A stretch of 64,000 bases of DNA, from contig NZ_JABXKK010000094.1 of assembly GCF_017115045.1 (NCBI RefSeq), forward strand, positions 120,597 to 184,596. Direction: 5' to 3'. Source of the DNA: Nostoc sp. NMS8 (lineage in GTDB: Bacteria > Cyanobacteriota > Cyanobacteriia > Cyanobacteriales > Nostocaceae). The translations under genes were made by a program, and so were the position numbers. Shown piece after piece: positions 1-9,906 of the stretch (position 1 is its first letter; every line of letters begins with the position of its first letter). The notes beneath the pieces were generated by a model. The model was not told the origin of the DNA. It ran no database searches and worked only from the letters and a program-made list of their open reading frames with translations.

Positions 1-2593
1 TGTTAAATCTCAGGATATAGTTCGTGCTTATCAACAACAGCAACTAGATGTTGAACATTTAATTATTGCCCTGTTAGAAGAACCCACGAGTTTAGCAATC
101 CGTATCCTGGCTCGATCTGAGGTCGATCCAATCCGCTTACAGGAACAGCTAGAAGCCTTTACCCAACGTCAGCCCAAAGTTGGTAAAAGCGATCAGCTTT
201 ACCTTAGCCGCAATTTGGATATTTTACTAGACCGAGCCGAGGAAGCTAGAGCCAGGATGAAAGATTCCTACATTTCCGTGGAACACATACTTTTGGCCTT
301 TGCTGAAGACGATCGCATTGGACGAAAGATCCTCAAAGGCTTTAGTGCGGATGCAGCTAAACTAGAAGCTACTATCAAAGCTGTTCGCGGTAGCCAAAAG
401 GTGACAGATCAAAGCCCAGAATCCCGCTATGAAGCTTTACAAAAATTTGGCAGAGATTTGACAGAACAGGCAAAAGCGGGAAAACTCGACCCGGTAATTG
501 GGCGGGATGACGAAATTCGGCGGGTAATTCAAGTCTTGTCTCGTCGTAGCAAAAATAACCCTGTCTTGATTGGCGAGCCTGGGGTAGGTAAAACTGCGAT
601 CGCTGAAGCTTTGGCACAGCGAATGGTTAATGGTGACGTTCCCGAATCGTTAAAAAATCGCCAACTCATCTCTTTAGATATGGGTAGTTTAATTGCTGGG
701 GCGAAATATCGAGGTGAGTTTGAAGACCGTCTAAAATCTGTTCTCCGGGAAGTTACGGAATCTAACGGGCAAATCGTCCTATTTATTGACGAACTGCATA
801 CCGTAGTCGGTACAGGTTCCAACCAACAAGGGGCAATGGATGCCGGAAATCTGCTCAAACCAATGCTGGCGCGGGGAGAACTGCGTTGTATTGGCGCTAC
901 TACCCTCGACGAGTTCCGCAAACACATAGAAAAAGATGCCGCGCTAGAACGCCGCTTTCAGCAAGTATTTGTGGATCAGCCAACGGTGGAAAATACTATT
1001 TCCATTCTGCGGGGATTGAAAGAACGCTATGAAGTGCATCACAACGTCAAAATTTCTGATTCGGCTCTGGTAGCAGCAGCAACCCTGTCAGCGCGTTATA
1101 TTAGCGATCGCTTCCTACCAGATAAAGCCATCGACCTAGTGGATGAAGCCGCAGCCCAGTTGAAAATGGAGATTACCTCCAAACCAGCCGAATTGGAAAC
1201 CATCGATCGCCGCCTCATGCAGTTAGAAATGGAAAAACTGTCGTTAGCTGGCGAAGAAAAGGGTACTCCCCAAACTAAAGAACGTTTAGAACGAATTGAG
1301 CAAGAAATCGCCAATTTAACGGAAAAACAGCTGACATTTAACGAGCAATGGCAAGGTGAAAAGCAGATACTTGAGGCTATCAGCGCCTTAAAGAAAGAAG
1401 AAGATGCGCTGCGAGTGCAAATCGAACAGGCAGAACGTGCCTATGATCTGAATAAAGCTGCCCAATTGAAGTATGGCAAATTGGAGGGAGTACAACGCGA
1501 TCGCGAAGCCAAAGAAGCGAGCCTTTTAGAAATTCAAAACCAAGGTTCCACGTTGCTGCGAGAACAAGTCACCGAAGCCGATATTGCCGAAATCGTCGCC
1601 AAATGGACAGGAATTCCTGTTAATCGCCTGTTGGAATCAGAACGGCAAAAATTACTGCAACTAGAAAGTCATTTGCATCAACGAGTCATTGGACAAGAAG
1701 AGGCTGTAGAAGCAGTAGCAGCCGCAATTCGTCGCGCCCGTGCGGGGATGAAAGATCCCTCTCGTCCCATTGGTTCATTTTTGTTCATGGGCCCTACAGG
1801 TGTAGGCAAAACCGAACTCGCCCGCGCATTAGCTCAGTTTCTCTTTGATTCTGATGATGCCTTGGTGCGCTTAGATATGTCTGAGTATATGGAAAAACAC
1901 TCAGTTTCTCGGTTAGTGGGTGCGCCTCCGGGATATGTAGGATATGAAGAAGGTGGTCAACTTTCCGAGGCGGTTCGCCGCCGTCCTTACTCAGTGGTGC
2001 TGCTAGATGAAGTGGAAAAGGCGCACCCCGATGTGTTTAATATTTTATTGCAAGTGTTAGATGATGGGAGAATTACTGATTCTCAAGGAAGGACGGTAGA
2101 TTTTCGTAACAGCGTTATTGTCATGACCAGTAACATTGGTAGCGAACATATATTGGATGTATCTGGTGATGATTCCAAGTATGAAACGATGCGGAAGCGG
2201 GTAATGGATGGGTTGCGATCGCATTTCCGCCCGGAATTTCTCAACCGCGTTGATGATATTATTCTCTTCCATACCTTAAATCGCACAGAAATGCGGCAGA
2301 TCATCCGTATTCAACTCAAGCGGGTAGAAAATCTCCTCCGCGAGCAAAAAATCTTCTTTGAAATATCCCAATCAGCTTGCGATCATCTTGTTGAATCAGG
2401 TTATGACCCAGTTTATGGAGCTCGTCCACTCAAACGGGCAATTCAGCGAGAAGTAGAAAACCCCCTCGCCACCAAGTTACTGGAAAATAATTTTATCTCT
2501 GGAGACACCATAATCATCGATAAAAATGAAACCGGTCTGTCTTTTAGTAAAAAAGTGCTGGTGAAGGTGTCAGTACCACAGATTGCTACATAG
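1..2593 (+). CDS. clpB: ATP-dependent disaggregase ClpB (5' end outside window)
   Basis: Hexameric AAA+ chaperone that pulls polypeptides out of aggregates together with DnaK. The frame is open from base 2, so about 864 residues are visible and only the first few are missing; the TTG at 215 is internal, because the sequence before it is good Clp N-domain (DVEHLIIALLEE, then the second copy SVEHILLAFAEDD). Two AAA+ modules follow: Walker A GEPGVGKT with Walker B VLFIDELHT, a long coiled-coil middle domain that separates ClpB from ClpA/ClpC, then Walker A GPTGVGKT and the pore loop GYVGYEEGG. The C-terminal D2 small domain is complete. Cyanobacteria often carry two clpB paralogues; which one this is cannot be told here. 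It ends 560 bases before hpsA and has its own hairpin, so it is probably a separate unit. Confidence 0.97.
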   Translation, partial: VKSQDIVRAYQQQQLDVEHLIIALLEEPTSLAIRILARSEVDPIRLQEQLEAFTQRQPKVGKSDQLYLSRNLDILLDRAEEARARMKDSYISVEHILLAFAEDDRIGRKILKGFSADAAKLEATIKAVRGSQKVTDQSPESRYEALQKFGRDLTEQAKAGKLDPVIGRDDEIRRVIQVLSRRSKNNPVLIGEPGVGKTAIAEALAQRMVNGDVPESLKNRQLISLDMGSLIAGAKYRGEFEDRLKSVLREVTESNGQIVLFIDELHTVVGTGSNQQGAMDAGNLLKPMLARGELRCIGATTLDEFRKHIEKDAALERRFQQVFVDQPTVENTISILRGLKERYEVHHNVKISDSALVAAATLSARYISDRFLPDKAIDLVDEAAAQLKMEITSKPAELETIDRRLMQLEMEKLSLAGEEKGTPQTKERLERIEQEIANLTEKQLTFNEQWQGEKQILEAISALKKEEDALRVQIEQAERAYDLNKAAQLKYGKLEGVQRDREAKEASLLEIQNQGSTLLREQVTEADIAEIVAKWTGIPVNRLLESERQKLLQLESHLHQRVIGQEEAVEAVAAAIRRARAGMKDPSRPIGSFLFMGPTGVGKTELARALAQFLFDSDDALVRLDMSEYMEKHSVSRLVGAPPGYVGYEEGGQLSEAVRRRPYSVVLLDEVEKAHPDVFNILLQVLDDGRITDSQGRTVDFRNSVIVMTSNIGSEHILDVSGDDSKYETMRKRVMDGLRSHFRPEFLNRVDDIILFHTLNRTEMRQIIRIQLKRVENLLREQKIFFEISQSACDHLVESGYDPVYGARPLKRAIQREVENPLATKLLENNFISGDTIIIDKNETGLSFSKKVLVKVSVPQIAT

Positions 2594-2609
2594 CATCTGG
2601 CACAAGAAT

Positions 2610-2630
2610 CCCCCGTTTAGAAAACGGGGG
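2610..2630 (+). terminator. Hairpin just after clpB
   Basis: Arms at 2610-2618 and 2622-2630 form a perfect 9-bp GC-rich stem with a 3-base loop, 17 bases after the clpB stop. No T-run follows, so it may act as a 3' stabiliser or a weak terminator. Confidence 0.6.
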
Positions 2631-2715
2631 AGTGTCAAATTGAAATCAGTGGTTAAGCTGTTGGACATTTAACTTACATAATAAATGACCTCTTAACAAA
2701 AGTAATGTGAACAGC

Positions 2716-2753
2716 AAAATTCCCGATTTCTTCTTAGAGAAGTCGGGAATTTT
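2716..2753. repeat. Palindromic hairpin, ccgactt type
   Basis: Arms 2716-2731 and 2738-2753 pair over 16 positions with one G-T type mismatch around a short loop. A related palindrome with the same ccgacttctt core lies at 61294-61326, so it belongs to a dispersed hairpin family and may terminate transcription on either strand. Confidence 0.6.
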
Positions 2754-3153
2754 CGCTTAATATCTGATTATTTTGCACTAACTGATATTTTTCTTTTAAC
2801 AGATGGGTATTATAAGCCTACTCTACTAACAACATCCTCATAAATTTGCCTTCAAATAAAATACATTTCCGCAATTTTACTGTGACGTTATGCTCTTATT
2901 GTTGTTCGAGCTTGAATTAAATAATTTTGAAAAAATCAGTGTTTACCGGATAAAATAAACAATTCATTAATGATATAACTTCAAACAAATTCTCTTTTGC
3001 AATAGCTGCTTCATTTGGAATTTCGTAAAACCAGATGCAGTAGTTAGACAAATATAGCCTCATCTTATGCCTGGGAAAATATTTGACAGGCATAAACAAA
3101 GATATCAAAAAAAATAGAAACCTCACTAAATATCACTTGACAGGGAAGCAGCT

Positions 3154-6100
3154 ATGTCTCGAAAACGTCAGCTAGTCAAGGCAATTCAAAAAACTTTCAA
3201 ACAAATTAGCAAGCAGTTTTTATCTGCAATTAACAAGCAAATTATTTGGCTCCTGCGGACTCTTTTTGGCACTCGAAGAAAACGCGGCTCAGAGAATGCT
3301 GGGTTTTTGTTGCCGACAGTGGCAATGGTGTTGATAGTAGTCGTCTTGTTGACCACTGTTATTTTGTTTCGGTCTTTTGAACGCTCCAAAAATGCTAGTA
3401 ATGTCCGGGTGAATGAGGCTGTACTTAACGCCGCATCACCTGCCCTTGACAGAGCTAGAGCAAAATTAGACAAGCTATTTGATGACCGTCGGCTCCCACG
3501 AGCTACACCTTCAGATACAGCTTTAGAGAGTGCCTTCACGAATTATTTGAATGAATATACTTTTGGGGATGAAACTCAACTAAATCTGAATTATACCGGT
3601 CAAACAGCACTACCAACTTCATGGATGTACCCGATTGATACAAATAACAATGGGAAATTTGATACCTATACTCTTTATGGAATTTATTTCCGAAATCCGC
3701 CTATAACTAATGGCGCATATAGTCGTGCTAGAAATCCTTTAGAGGCCAGAACTCCGCCCATGACCTCTGGTAGTATAAGCAACGGTTGTCAAGATACTCT
3801 AGGAACAAGTGCTACTTTGGTGGGGAGTACGGGCTGGTTTAATATTGCTAGTAAGCTCAAAAAAAGCTTTTTTGTCTACACTGCTAATGTTCCCATCACT
3901 AATCCTAACCCACCAACCAATTACGAAACTTTCCAAGGTAATAAAGGTTTTTCAGCTTTAGAGTATCAACAAGACCGCGTACAACTACCGCTAGTTAACA
4001 ATGCGGTGGTTTATGAAGATGATATAGAACTTACCCCTGGTCCTGCATTTAACCTCAATGGACGGATCTTGACTAATAGTAACTTCCTGACTGGTAGCGG
4101 TTCTCAAACTGTTACGCTTTATCAGGTTAGTAGTAAAAATTCCTGTTTTTACGATCAAGACAATTCCAAAATTATTGTCGGTGGCAATTTAGCAGCAGGT
4201 GGTTTCACGAATGATAGTGATTTAGGTAACAGTACTCTAGTACATTTATTCCAAGGGCAAGGATCTGATCCTAATACCAGTAATGGTGTTAAAGATAACA
4301 AATCAGTTGCAGGAGTACCGACTAATATTGCCTACAATAGTTTAGCTTATGTACAGCGCATCAATCTCTTAGTGAAATCGCAGGCGGCTAATGCTGCATC
4401 TACTGACCCACAAGAAGTCAAAGATGGTATTACTCAACAACTAAATGTATTAAATCTAAATACATCGACTGCCTCTACAGCACAACAAGCTAGTATCCGT
4501 AATAACCAGCTAGGACTTTACTTTAAAAAACGTACCCGCCGAGTACCCTATATTGAAATTGCTTTTGCTGGAGATGCACTAGGAACTTATAATGATACCG
4601 ATAATAAGCCCCTAGTAGGAAGTGGTGACTCACTACGTCCACCAGACACTTGGGTTTATCCCTTTGATCCCACTGATGGTAAAACTAAGACTGGTTATGC
4701 CGAGTTAACACTAAAAGCTAATAGTTCTGATAGTACTAAGCTGTTACCTAGTGCTACAGAGACAACTAAGCAGCAACAAGTAGGTAAAGAACAATACGTT
4801 GGCGATCGCATTTTGCTTGGTAATAACCTACCTGCATTGTGGTGGAAAGGGACAACATTTGTTGGTTCAGATAGCACAGATACTCAAGATATTACAGGTA
4901 TTGTCTGGGACGACGGAACTGGAACTCGCAATCGTCGCAGTCGTGTACAGCAACTAGCCGATTTAGGAACTGTTGACAGAGATGGAGACTGGGAATCAGC
5001 AGCTTCTAAAGTACCAACTACTCCCCAAGATCCTGTAGGCGGCTTACGGGTAATCACTGGTGCAGGGATTTATTTGCCTAAAGATTACACTCCTAGTAGT
5101 AGCCAAACTGATTTGAACACAGCAGCAGCAGCTACAAATAGAATTTGGTCAGATATGATGCCTGTACCTAATACTATTGCCATCAAAGCTGATAAATCAA
5201 TCCAAGATACTCAAAATAGCAATATAGTATTACCCAACACTACTTATACACCGTATTTACGGATGCGGGCTACAGCAGTTTATCACTACCAAGCGAGTGG
5301 CTACAGTGCGACAACCCCTACACCTATTGCTTGTATAAGTAGCTTCTACGATCCCACAAATAGCGCTACAGCTAAGAACCTCAATAGTCTTCCGTCTGCG
5401 ACAGGTTTTATCTATGACAAAGCCACAGGTGGTAAATCTCATAATGGTATTGTCTACGTAGCTCCAACAAAGGGGGTTTCTGACTATTCAGATTTACTAA
5501 ACTACCAAGCTAGTTTAAGGTATCCCAATGGGCGGTTGGTAAATGAATTACTCAGCACCGCTTTACCAAAAGCAGCTGCCTCTCGGACACTCTCAGAGCA
5601 GTCTGCTATTCATGCTGCTATCTGTGCCATCCAAATATTAGATGGTAGTATCGGCGATCCAAGTAATACCGTTATCCCTCACGGTGCAATTTACGAAACT
5701 GCTTTTTTAGATGGAAGGCAGATTAAGGCAATTCATAAAGACGCGACAACGGCACTTGGTGTAAATACGTTCACCAATACCGATGGTGTAATTGGAGATG
5801 GAACTGGGATAGTAGCAAACGTGACGACTCCAGCCTACGAACTTGCCAAAGAAACCCGCCAACCTCTGGAAATTCGCACCACTGTATTAGATATTAGTAA
5901 GTTGCGGACAAAAACTTATGGCACTGCAACAACACAAGAATACTTAATCCCCAATAGCGGTATTGTTTACGCTACACGGGATGATGCACTTTTAGATTTG
6001 AGTGCTGCTTCTAATATTACGGCAGCAGACACGGATACACAAAAACAGAACAAAAAAGATGCTCAAAAATCAAGTAGCCCTGTAGACTTTATACTTGACC

Positions 6101-7767
6101 CAACTCGCCGTCCTAACGCCATCACGTTAATCAATGGCGACCCACTCTGGCGTGTTCAGGCTTACAGAGATGCAGAAAAAGGCTTGATTTTAGCCTCTAA
6201 CTTGCCTGTATATATTCAAGGTGACTTTAATAAACATACCGGAGAAGAATTTAATACAGTTCTAGCTAGTGATTTGAGCAATTTCTACACTCGCGCTGCA
6301 TCAGACCGTAATAAAAACTTTGCTTGTCGTACTGGTGACGCTAGGCTACCAAACTGCACCACTGGGGACGCATGGCGACCTGCCAGCGTGTTGTCAGATG
6401 CCATTACACTTCTTTCTAACAACTTCCAAAGGGGCTACCGGAGTGATGGAGACTATGACCTAAATAATAACCTGGGCGATACTTCTTCTATTACCGCATT
6501 TCAGAAAAATGGGTTTGCTTTTATCAATAGTAGTAATGCTGTAGTTACTACCAACAATAGTAATACCATCAATGCTGCCTGGTATGGTACTGACGGCTTG
6601 CCTAAAGACCTTGATACTACTACAACTGGTACTCAAGGTAGTTCTTATCTTAATAACTTTGTTACACCCATCCAACGAAGGAAAAATGCCCCAGAGTATT
6701 TAATGGAGGTCTGTCCAAAACTACCTGTTTCAGCTTGCAATACGGCTGATGGTTGGTGGGTGAGAATACCAGATCCAACTGCTACAATTCCAGATCCAGG
6801 TCTAAAAGCATCTGATGCTACTGGAGTTTTTCTCTTGCTAACTCATAAAGCAGGTACAACAGCACAATTACCGACTGATCCTAAATATCTAGGCTATCCT
6901 CGACGTGTTGCCTTTCTCCGTAATGCATCTGGAGTACTCACGGTTGATTCTAATAGTAAACCAACCATTATAGGTATCAAAAACCTGTTAATCACTCAAT
7001 TTCCATTAGCTAGTTTTGATACTAATAGACCAGATTCTAAAGACAATGCTCTATGGTTCCGAACGACTACCGCTAATGACGATACTAAACCGCCAAAGTT
7101 TACTCTAGGCTCAAATACAAGCGATCAACCAGCTTTATCGCCAGTTTTACAAATTCAAGTGGCTTTCGGCACTGATGAAAGTACATCACCAACATCAAGT
7201 AGCAGAATAGGCCCTAGTAATACACAGGATAGTAACTGGCTGCAATGGGCCACACCTACCACCTTTAATTTAGCCGCAGCAGGGGGAGACACCCCGGCTC
7301 GTCCGACAGAAGATAATGGTGGTTTACACAACTTTGTCCGCTTACTGGAAAATTGGAACCCAACTAGCGACTTAAACGCAGCTATTGCAGCTAAAATTAA
7401 CGGCTCTTTTATCCAAAGAGGTCGTAGTGTCTATGCTACTGCACCATTTGTAGCATTCTTAAATACCTCATCTAGCGCAGTATATCCGATCGCTAACTCT
7501 AGTGGTCTAGTACCTTTTTATCTAGCTCCTAAACGGCAGTGGGGTTATGATGTCGCCTTGCTGTCGCAATCACCAGATGCATTTTCGCAAAAATTAGCGA
7601 TAACGCCAGATGACAAACCCAATGAATACTTCCGAGAAGTTGGTCGAGATGATACTTGGGTACAAACGTTATTGTGTGCAAAAGACACGAAAGGAACTAT
7701 TGATGTAAGTGATGATACTAATGCTATCGATCTTGATCAACGTCCTACTAACTGCCCACCTACTTAA
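3154..7767 (+). CDS. hpsA: Hormogonium polysaccharide secretion pseudopilin HpsA
   Basis: Very large (1537 aa) first gene of the hps locus. After about 48 basic residues there is a prepilin-like segment (AGFLLPTVAMVLIVVVLL) that forms the single membrane helix; it resembles a type III signal but lacks the usual Glu at mature position 5. The rest is a Ser/Thr/Asn-rich extracellular region without recognisable catalytic motifs and with scattered cysteines. The size, the N-terminal helix and the following hpsB-G genes identify it. In Nostoc punctiforme the hps locus is needed for hormogonium gliding and polysaccharide release. It lies 24 bases before hpsB, so the two are presumably co-transcribed. 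The ATG follows a weak GGGAAG Shine-Dalgarno. Confidence 0.9.
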   Translation: MSRKRQLVKAIQKTFKQISKQFLSAINKQIIWLLRTLFGTRRKRGSENAGFLLPTVAMVLIVVVLLTTVILFRSFERSKNASNVRVNEAVLNAASPALDRARAKLDKLFDDRRLPRATPSDTALESAFTNYLNEYTFGDETQLNLNYTGQTALPTSWMYPIDTNNNGKFDTYTLYGIYFRNPPITNGAYSRARNPLEARTPPMTSGSISNGCQDTLGTSATLVGSTGWFNIASKLKKSFFVYTANVPITNPNPPTNYETFQGNKGFSALEYQQDRVQLPLVNNAVVYEDDIELTPGPAFNLNGRILTNSNFLTGSGSQTVTLYQVSSKNSCFYDQDNSKIIVGGNLAAGGFTNDSDLGNSTLVHLFQGQGSDPNTSNGVKDNKSVAGVPTNIAYNSLAYVQRINLLVKSQAANAASTDPQEVKDGITQQLNVLNLNTSTASTAQQASIRNNQLGLYFKKRTRRVPYIEIAFAGDALGTYNDTDNKPLVGSGDSLRPPDTWVYPFDPTDGKTKTGYAELTLKANSSDSTKLLPSATETTKQQQVGKEQYVGDRILLGNNLPALWWKGTTFVGSDSTDTQDITGIVWDDGTGTRNRRSRVQQLADLGTVDRDGDWESAASKVPTTPQDPVGGLRVITGAGIYLPKDYTPSSSQTDLNTAAAATNRIWSDMMPVPNTIAIKADKSIQDTQNSNIVLPNTTYTPYLRMRATAVYHYQASGYSATTPTPIACISSFYDPTNSATAKNLNSLPSATGFIYDKATGGKSHNGIVYVAPTKGVSDYSDLLNYQASLRYPNGRLVNELLSTALPKAAASRTLSEQSAIHAAICAIQILDGSIGDPSNTVIPHGAIYETAFLDGRQIKAIHKDATTALGVNTFTNTDGVIGDGTGIVANVTTPAYELAKETRQPLEIRTTVLDISKLRTKTYGTATTQEYLIPNSGIVYATRDDALLDLSAASNITAADTDTQKQNKKDAQKSSSPVDFILDPTRRPNAITLINGDPLWRVQAYRDAEKGLILASNLPVYIQGDFNKHTGEEFNTVLASDLSNFYTRAASDRNKNFACRTGDARLPNCTTGDAWRPASVLSDAITLLSNNFQRGYRSDGDYDLNNNLGDTSSITAFQKNGFAFINSSNAVVTTNNSNTINAAWYGTDGLPKDLDTTTTGTQGSSYLNNFVTPIQRRKNAPEYLMEVCPKLPVSACNTADGWWVRIPDPTATIPDPGLKASDATGVFLLLTHKAGTTAQLPTDPKYLGYPRRVAFLRNASGVLTVDSNSKPTIIGIKNLLITQFPLASFDTNRPDSKDNALWFRTTTANDDTKPPKFTLGSNTSDQPALSPVLQIQVAFGTDESTSPTSSSRIGPSNTQDSNWLQWATPTTFNLAAAGGDTPARPTEDNGGLHNFVRLLENWNPTSDLNAAIAAKINGSFIQRGRSVYATAPFVAFLNTSSSAVYPIANSSGLVPFYLAPKRQWGYDVALLSQSPDAFSQKLAITPDDKPNEYFREVGRDDTWVQTLLCAKDTKGTIDVSDDTNAIDLDQRPTNCPPT

Positions 7768-7791
7768 AATTTCCGAAGCTGGTGATTAGCA

Positions 7792-8508
7792 ATGATTAAG
7801 CACAAACAACAAATCCACTCTTCTAGTGAATCTGGTTTCACGATTATTGAGTCGTTGGTAGCAATGCTAGTAGTTGCTATTTTACTAGCAGCGATCGCAC
7901 CTACCATCGTCATTGCAACAGCAACTCGCGTCCAATCAAAACGCGTAGAACTAGCCACACAAGCTGTCAGAACATTCATTGACGGCGTAAAAACCGGAGC
8001 CGTGACAACTCCTGCTACCACTATTGCACCCACTGGAACATTAGCTGGCAATAATTTACTTACTCTTACAACTATGCCAGTTCCTCAAACAACAACATTG
8101 CTAACATCGCTATATTGCGTGACAAAAGATACAAATAACAGTTTGGTTATTACTAACCCAGATTGTACAAGCAACACAAGCAAAATATTTTACATTCAGG
8201 CTGTAAGAATTACAGCAACAGGAAGCACCCCAACTGATAGTACAGGTCTACCAAAGGATGGCTACCGTTTGGCAATTCGGGTTTATCGATCAGATATTGA
8301 CGTTACTAAACCTGTCTATGCTGGTCTTAGCGATAGTAGTATCAATAAAAAACAAAACACTTTCACTGGAACTTTGGGAAATACCCAGTCCCCACTAGTG
8401 GAAATGACCACTGAGATTGGTTCTAGAAATACTTCTTTCAATGCTCTGTGTCAGCGTCTTGCTATTACTAGCGCCACTCCTATTCTTAGCAACAATACTT
8501 GTAATTAG
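7792..8508 (+). CDS. hpsB: Hormogonium polysaccharide secretion pseudopilin HpsB
   Basis: Pseudopilin of 238 aa. A short polar leader ends in Gly before the class III prepilin motif GFTIIESLVAML, with Glu at mature position 5 and one hydrophobic helix; a prepilin peptidase should cut after the Gly. The globular part is Thr-rich and contains Cys pairs near residues 105-125 and at the C-terminus. It is expected to join a type II secretion/type IV pilus-like pseudopilus with HpsC, HpsD and HpsH. It follows hpsA by 24 bases but is separated from hpsC by a repeat-filled 371-base spacer. Confidence 0.9.
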   Translation: MIKHKQQIHSSSESGFTIIESLVAMLVVAILLAAIAPTIVIATATRVQSKRVELATQAVRTFIDGVKTGAVTTPATTIAPTGTLAGNNLLTLTTMPVPQTTTLLTSLYCVTKDTNNSLVITNPDCTSNTSKIFYIQAVRITATGSTPTDSTGLPKDGYRLAIRVYRSDIDVTKPVYAGLSDSSINKKQNTFTGTLGNTQSPLVEMTTEIGSRNTSFNALCQRLAITSATPILSNNTCN

Positions 8509-8589
8509 TGACTTCCAAATAAAAAATACTCAATTACTTCTTGTGGGGTGGGCATCTTGCCATTGGTATCAACTTAACGTGAAACCGCT

Positions 8590-8644
8590 TGTCCACCGGG
8601 AATTGAAATTCCCATCTCATAGCTAAAGTCATCTGAAGATGACT
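8590..8644 (+). repeat. Structured repeat, copy 1
   Basis: Two consecutive hairpins: a GGGAATT/AATTCCC stem, then AGTCATC-TGAA-GATGACT at 8627-8644. It shares the order and the conserved CTAAAGTC...TGAA...GACT frame with the copies at 8665-8720 (opposite strand) and 62082-62133. Confidence 0.7.
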
Positions 8645-8664
8645 AAATATCGCCAAAAATCTCT

Positions 8665-8720
8665 AGTCTACTTCAGTAGACTTTAGCCTATTAGCCCGGA
8701 AATTTATTTCCGGGCGGGCA
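8665..8720 (-). repeat. Structured repeat, copy 2 (inverted)
   Basis: On the minus strand it reads as a CCCGGAAAT/ATTTCCGGG hairpin followed by AGTCTAC-TGAA-GTAGACT (8665-8682). The second stem differs from copy 1 at several positions, with matching changes on both sides. Confidence 0.7.
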
Positions 8721-8879
8721 TGTCAGCCAACAGTTAAGCTATTTCCTAGCTTAAGTTGACACCAATGGCATCTTGTCTGCCTTTGGCTATGAGCAGGCAA
8801 GATAATTACGCTACAACATTGGATATCTACACCATCATTCACTATATGTATTTCTATCACTAAGGGGCATACCGTAGTT

Positions 8880-9869
8880 ATGAAGAATGTACTCAGATTT
8901 CTTCTCAGCATTCAGCTGAAACACTCTAAGTTTGTTCAGCAAGTTCATGGTTTTACCCTGATAGAGCTTTTGGTAGCCTTATTGCTGGCATTCCTTGTGC
9001 TGACACCACTGCTAGGATTCATGGTTAATATTCTCACTACAGATCAGAAAGAGCAAGCAAAGGCAAATTCTGAACAAGAAATCCAGACAGCAATTGATTA
9101 CATCGCCAATGATTTACAACAAGCTGTCTATATATATGATGGAGCTGCACTGGCTAACAATTCAAACACTACCCCAGCAAGCTCAGGAATTCAAGACCAA
9201 ATACCTCCTGTTAAAAGTGCGACTGGTTGTAGTTCTACTGCTACTTGTAAACCAGTTCTCGTCTTTTGGAAACGCAAGTTTATTTCAGCTCCCAGCAGCA
9301 CTACAGACGACACTTTTGTTTACTCACTAGTTGCCTACTATTTAATCAAAGATAGTAATACTACTTGGTCAAACGCGGCTCGTATTGCCAGATTTGAAAT
9401 TAGTGATGGAGTTCTGGCTTCTAGTGGTACTAATGGAAATTGTACTGACTATCCTAATGATACATATATTACCTGTCCCAATAAAGGTTTTCAGCGTTTT
9501 AACTTAAATCTACCAGGTGCAGCAGGTATAAAGAATCAAATGAATTCATGGAAAACAGCCTCGTCAGCTTACGACCAACAAGCTTCGGTACTAATCGATT
9601 TTATCGATCAAACCTCTATTGGTTCAACAACTCTTCCTTGCACGCAGCAACCACTTAACTCAACCATAAATCCAACACTTAGCTCAGGTAATTTTATGGG
9701 CTTTTATACTTGCGTTGATGTTGCCAACACAACAGCACAGGTGTTTTTACGAGGCAATGCACTAGCTAGGTTGCAAAATAGCAATTTTGATTACTCTTCA
9801 ACTAACCAAACTTACTTTCCGACCGCAAGTGTCCGCGTGCAAGGACGTGGATATTTATATACTAAATAA
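8880..9869 (+). CDS. hpsC: Hormogonium polysaccharide secretion pseudopilin HpsC
   Basis: Pseudopilin of 329 aa, PilW/GspJ-like in size. The leader ends in Gly before GFTLIELLVALLLAF, the prepilin peptidase site, with Glu at mature position 5 and a hydrophobic helix. The C-terminal domain is soluble, Thr/Ser/Asn-rich and has several cysteines. It is probably a minor pseudopilin in the hps secretion pilus. hpsD follows after 37 bases, so they are likely co-transcribed; the link to hpsB runs across the element at 8539-8775. Confidence 0.88.
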   Translation: MKNVLRFLLSIQLKHSKFVQQVHGFTLIELLVALLLAFLVLTPLLGFMVNILTTDQKEQAKANSEQEIQTAIDYIANDLQQAVYIYDGAALANNSNTTPASSGIQDQIPPVKSATGCSSTATCKPVLVFWKRKFISAPSSTTDDTFVYSLVAYYLIKDSNTTWSNAARIARFEISDGVLASSGTNGNCTDYPNDTYITCPNKGFQRFNLNLPGAAGIKNQMNSWKTASSAYDQQASVLIDFIDQTSIGSTTLPCTQQPLNSTINPTLSSGNFMGFYTCVDVANTTAQVFLRGNALARLQNSNFDYSSTNQTYFPTASVRVQGRGYLYTK

Positions 9870-9906
9870 ACTTCACAATAAACAGCACAACTAATAGTGG
9901 GGCATT

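Larger units (their letters stand above)
2594..3153. other. Intergenic region between clpB and hpsA
   Basis: 560 bases holding the hairpins at 2610-2630 and 2716-2753. The remaining 400 bases are AT-rich and presumably contain the hps promoter and leader, but no convincing -35/-10 pair or known operator was recognised. A minus-strand frame at 2917-3126 has no coding character. Confidence 0.6.
8539..8775. repeat. MITE-like element with long imperfect terminal inverted repeats
   Basis: Bases 8559-8577 pair with 8751-8769 (18 of 19 match; core ATTGGTATCAACTTAA against its complement). Between them lie two head-to-head copies of a small structured repeat (8590-8644 and 8665-8720). One more end-like copy with the same core is at 58969-58986. 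No reading frame is present, so it would have to be mobilised in trans. Confidence 0.7.
8509..8879. other. hpsB-hpsC spacer filled by an inverted-repeat element
   Basis: The spacer is far longer than others inside the locus (24 bases for hpsA-B, 37 for hpsC-D). Most of it is the inverted-repeat element at 8539-8775; the last 100 bases before hpsC show no clear feature apart from AAGGGG, about 12 bases before the hpsC start. Confidence 0.7.

Noticed and set aside
529..927. 132-codon minus-strand frame inside clpB
   Set aside because: Complement of conserved AAA+ coding sequence; similar shadows occur across all long genes.
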